A DNA stretch of 15,325 bases, from NCBI GenBank assembly GCA_927910745.1, contig CAKMNX010000020.1:1-15325 (forward strand), written 5' to 3'. Source of the stretch: an uncultured Candidatus Saccharibacteria bacterium. GTDB taxonomy: Bacteria > Patescibacteriota > Saccharimonadia > Saccharimonadales > Saccharimonadaceae. The position numbers and the translations under genes were made by a program. Positions 12,814 through 15,325 of the stretch are shown here, piece after piece (position 1 is the stretch's first letter; each line of letters opens with the position of its first letter). The notes under the pieces are model-generated. The model did not search any database, was not told the DNA's origin, and was given only the letters and a program-made list of their open reading frames with translations.

Positions 12814-13980
12814 GTGAAACCAGAGATGATATATTGCGACCACGCAGCGGCCACGCCGATGGATGACCGTGTTTTGGCAGCGATGCAGCCCTACTTTGCA
12901 GAGCAGTTTTTTAACCCGTCTAGTCCTTATGCGCCGGCAGTAGCGGTGCGGCAGGCCTATCGCCAGGCAAAGCACCGTCTTGCGGTGGCGCTGGGCGGCA
13001 AGCCAGATGAGATTATTATGACGGCTGGTGCAACGGAGTCGATTAACCTCATGTTTGCTGGCGTATACGGCCATGTCGTAACGGCAAATATTGAGCACCA
13101 CGCCGTCCTGGCAGCAGCGCACCAGCATGATGTGACAGTGGTGAAAGCTAACCCAAAGGGCGTAGTAACGCCCGAGGCGATGGCCCAGGCGATTCGTCCA
13201 GAGACTGTGATGGTGAGTGTTGCCTTGGCTAACAATGAGCTGGGAACGATCCAGCCACTGCGGGCAATTGCCGCAGTAGTAGCCCGTGAGCGCCAGCGAC
13301 GACTCGAAGCGGGTGAATCAACGCCGCTCTACCTCCACAGTGATGCCTCGCAGGGGGCAGGCCAGCTTGATATTAATGTGGCGCGCCTGGGGGTGGATGC
13401 ACTGACGCTCAATGCTGGCAAAATATATGGCCCCAAGCAAGTCGGCCTCTTGTGGCTGGCTAGCCAGGTGCGGCTTGATCCGCTCATCGTTGGTGGCGGG
13501 CAAGAGCGTGGCCTGCGCAGTGGGACAGAGAATGTGGCTGGTGCGGTCGGCTTTGCAGCGGCGCTGGAGCTTGCCCAAGCACACCGCAAATCCGAGGCGC
13601 AGCGCCTTGAGCGGCTGCGTAATAGCCTGCAGCGTATCTTGTGCGAGCACATCCCTACGGCAGTTGTCTCGGGTGATGTGAAGCATCGTTTGGCGGGTCA
13701 TCTACACATCTCGTTCCCGGGGGTGGATGCCGAGCGGCTTATTTTCTTGCTTGAGCGCGATGGTGTGCTCGTGGCAACTGGCAGTGCCTGTGCAGCCAAT
13801 AAAGGGCTGCGTAGCCATGTCCTCACCGCAATTGGCCTGCCGCCAGAGGTAGCCGACGGAAGTCTACGCATCAGCCTGGGGCGGCTCTCGACCGAGGAGA
13901 ATTGCCAGCGCGCGGCGCAGTGCATTATTGCAGCGGTGCAGCACGAGCAAGAGCGGATGAAGGAGGTAGCACAACAATGA
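12814..13980 (+). CDS. Cysteine desulfurase (NifS/IscS family)
   Basis: The 388-residue PLP enzyme removes sulfur from cysteine as a protein-bound persulfide, used for Fe-S clusters and tRNA thiolation. Visible are D-H-A-A-A-T-P (9-15), the E-H-H-A-V cofactor-stacking site (94-98), S-D-A-S-Q (176-180), the PLP lysine in G-K-I-Y-G-P-K (202-208, K203), R-S-G-T-E-N (235-240) and the catalytic loop A-T-G-S-A-C (321-326, C326). The loop is short with no long IscS-type insertion, nearer to group I/NifS forms. The start may be GTG 12814 or ATG 12826. The gene leads an overlapping operon with a YdcF-type protein and mnmA, so delivery of sulfur to MnmA is its probable main task. Confidence 0.93.
   Translation: MKPEMIYCDHAAATPMDDRVLAAMQPYFAEQFFNPSSPYAPAVAVRQAYRQAKHRLAVALGGKPDEIIMTAGATESINLMFAGVYGHVVTANIEHHAVLAAAHQHDVTVVKANPKGVVTPEAMAQAIRPETVMVSVALANNELGTIQPLRAIAAVVARERQRRLEAGESTPLYLHSDASQGAGQLDINVARLGVDALTLNAGKIYGPKQVGLLWLASQVRLDPLIVGGGQERGLRSGTENVAGAVGFAAALELAQAHRKSEAQRLERLRNSLQRILCEHIPTAVVSGDVKHRLAGHLHISFPGVDAERLIFLLERDGVLVATGSACAANKGLRSHVLTAIGLPPEVADGSLRISLGRLSTEENCQRAAQCIIAAVQHEQERMKEVAQQ
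13960..13966 (+). promoter_or_regulatory. Shine-Dalgarno that decides the start at 13977
   Basis: AAGGAGG lies 10 nt before the ATG at 13977, inside the end of the desulfurase gene. This supports the start that gives an immediate membrane anchor, not an in-frame upstream start at 13902. Confidence 0.7.
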
Positions 13981-14582
13981 AATTATTACGCTGGCTTGCC
14001 GGGATATTTATCGCCCTGATGCTCCTGGTTTGGCTTGGTGGGCGCTGGCTGACGCGCGACAACCTTGCCATGTGCCAAGCAGCCCCGAGCAGTGCTGAGC
14101 AGTGCCAGGCTGCTGATGCCATTGTGGCAGTGAGTGGTGGCGACACCCAGGCCCGCACCGCCGAAGCGATTCGCCTCTACCAAAATGGCTGGGCGCGCTT
14201 TATCGTCTTCTCGGGTGCCGCTGCCGATAAAACTGGCCCTAGCAATGCCGAGGCAATGCGCCGCCAAGCTGTGGCGGCTGGTGTGCCCGACCGTGCCATC
14301 CTCACCGAGGAACTAAGCGAAACCACCCGCCAAAATGCCAAAAAAACTGGCCAGCTCCTTCGCCAAAAGAATCTTGACTCGATTATCCTCGTCACTAGCG
14401 CCTACCACTCGCGCCGCGTTGCGCTGGAGTTTGGTCAGTATGTGCCGCATATCGCTATGCGCAGCCACCCTGTCGCTACCGACAAACAATGGTCAGACAC
14501 CTGGTGGCTCACGCCAAGTGGCTGGCAGCTGACGATCGAAGAGTTGGTGAAGATTGGCTGGTTTAAGGCGGTGCAATCATGA
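13977..14582 (+). CDS. YdcF-like DUF218 protein with N-terminal membrane anchor
   Basis: The 201-residue product starts at an ATG overlapping the desulfurase stop (ATGA). A hydrophobic segment at about 5-21 with a preceding Lys/Arg is a membrane anchor or uncleaved signal. The body is a DUF218 (YdcF/SanA/ElyC) domain: D-A-I-V-A-V-S-G-G (47-55), E-T-T-R-Q-N-A (115-121) and T-S-A-Y-H-S-R-R (140-147). Members of this family are linked to envelope and peptidoglycan precursor metabolism (ElyC, SanA), but the substrate here is unknown. Two Cys (33 and 43) lie just outside the anchor. Its link to sulfur transfer genes is positional only. Confidence 0.85.
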   Translation: MKLLRWLAGIFIALMLLVWLGGRWLTRDNLAMCQAAPSSAEQCQAADAIVAVSGGDTQARTAEAIRLYQNGWARFIVFSGAAADKTGPSNAEAMRRQAVAAGVPDRAILTEELSETTRQNAKKTGQLLRQKNLDSIILVTSAYHSRRVALEFGQYVPHIAMRSHPVATDKQWSDTWWLTPSGWQLTIEELVKIGWFKAVQS

Positions 14583-15325
14583 CACAGCGTGTCTTTGTCG
14601 GGATGAGTGGTGGGGTGGATAGTAGCCTCACCGCAGCACTGCTGGTTGAGCAGGGCTACGACGTGACCGGCGTGTATATGAAAAACTGGAGCCAAGACCT
14701 ACCTGGTATGCAGTGCCCCTGGGCGGAAGACTTGGCCGATGCCAAGCGGGTCGCAGTGCAGCTGGGTATCGACTTTATCGTTTTTGATTTTGAGCACGAC
14801 TACAAGCACAAGGTAGTAGACTACATGCTAGCCGAATACCAAGCTGGGCGCACGCCTAACCCCGATATTATGTGCAATCAAGAGATTAAGTTTCGGCTCT
14901 TTCTCGATACAGCGCGCGAGCGTGGGGCTGATCTCATTGCTACTGGCCATTATGCACAGACTGGTGGTGTATGTACAGAGGATGATAACGCGGCGACTAG
15001 TCAAGAAGTTTCATTCCAGCCTGATCGCCTCTACCGCGCGACCGACGCAGCGAAAGATCAGACCTACTTCCTCTACCGCGTGACAAGTGATGCACTCCAA
15101 CACACACTCTTCCCACTTGGTGGCTATACGAAGCAGCAGGTGCGGCACATGGCTACTGAGCGTGGCCTCTGGACAGCGCGCAAGCAGGAATCGATGGGAG
15201 TGTGCTTTGTTGGTAATGTCGGCATGCGAGACTTCCTAAATCAGTATGTATCCACTCGCCCGGCGATATTATCGACAAGCAAACAGGGGTGGTGCTGGGC
15301 CGGCACGATGGCGCAATCTTTTACA
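14579..15325 (+). CDS. mnmA: tRNA-specific 2-thiouridylase MnmA, 3'-truncated, frameshift near 15260
   Basis: The enzyme thiolates U34 of tRNAs for Lys, Glu and Gln, taking sulfur relayed from cysteine desulfurase. The first 227 residues show the PP-loop S-G-G-V-D-S-S (10-16), the catalytic C99 in M-C-N-Q-E-I-K-F (98-105), G-H-Y-A (123-126), K-D-Q-T-Y-F-L-Y (159-166) and the second Cys C209 in M-G-V-C-F (206-210). A polar loop at about 128-149 looks longer than in E. coli. The ATG overlaps the upstream stop. From about 15260 the frame loses the family text, while the -1 frame gives P-G-D-I-I-D-K-Q-T-G, then G-R-H-D-G-A-I-F-Y, the expected continuation. One added C in CCC (15259-15261) restores it. 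The window cuts the gene. Confidence 0.9.
   Translation, partial: MTQRVFVGMSGGVDSSLTAALLVEQGYDVTGVYMKNWSQDLPGMQCPWAEDLADAKRVAVQLGIDFIVFDFEHDYKHKVVDYMLAEYQAGRTPNPDIMCNQEIKFRLFLDTARERGADLIATGHYAQTGGVCTEDDNAATSQEVSFQPDRLYRATDAAKDQTYFLYRVTSDALQHTLFPLGGYTKQQVRHMATERGLWTARKQESMGVCFVGNVGMRDFLNQYVSTRPAILSTSKQGWCWAGTMAQSFT

Noticed and set aside
13902..13976. Upstream in-frame start for the YdcF-like protein
   Set aside because: It would add 25 polar residues before the membrane anchor and lacks a ribosome-binding site, whereas AAGGAGG precedes the ATG at 13977.

Overview
The window looks like a chromosomal segment of a Candidate Phyla Radiation bacterium, most likely a Candidatus Saccharibacteria (TM7) relative. 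This is inferred from compact gene packing with 1-4 bp overlaps, a short methionyl-tRNA synthetase without a C-terminal extension, extended -10 promoters (TGN-TATAAT-like) placed so close to start codons that the mRNAs should be leaderless, and several proteins I cannot match to familiar families. TGA is used as a stop (for example rsmA), which argues against the UGA-recoding Gracilibacteria and Absconditabacteria. No RNA gene, CRISPR array or insertion sequence was recognised.

Layout. Positions 1-346 are non-coding and odd: a C-run tract (G-quadruplex motif on the minus strand), a perfect 10-bp inverted repeat, a pyrimidine-to-purine switch with a long AT hairpin, and about 180 nt with a single C. 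Then come rsmA (16S rRNA dimethyltransferase) and an overlapping YfiH/laccase-domain gene whose N-terminal part is out of frame, followed by an unknown two-helix membrane protein. On the minus strand, 4272-2875, lie two helix-turn-helix proteins sharing a repeated DNA-binding module. Divergent from them, 4415-9313 holds the most unusual part: two large genes built from repeats of two domain types, here called A (about 150 aa, W-P...G-W...A-G-x-x-x-W-G signature, DUF6301-like by eye) and B (about 130 aa, TY-Chap/YbjN-like by eye). Gene one is A-A. Gene two is (A-A-B)x2 plus a final A that resembles the last A of gene one. Each is split by an apparent -1 frameshift.

From 9338 the window returns to housekeeping genes: metG, tatD, two overlapping unknown genes, then a cysteine desulfurase, a DUF218/YdcF-type membrane-anchored protein and mnmA (cut by the window end). 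The desulfurase and MnmA form a natural pair, since the desulfurase supplies the sulfur for 2-thiouridine at tRNA U34.

Quality caution: four loci (yfiH, both repeat genes, mnmA) carry apparent single-base indels. Three of the breaks are repaired by adding one C to a short C-run. Because MnmA is normally an important conserved gene, sequencing or assembly error is a serious explanation and should be excluded before any of these genes is called a pseudogene.
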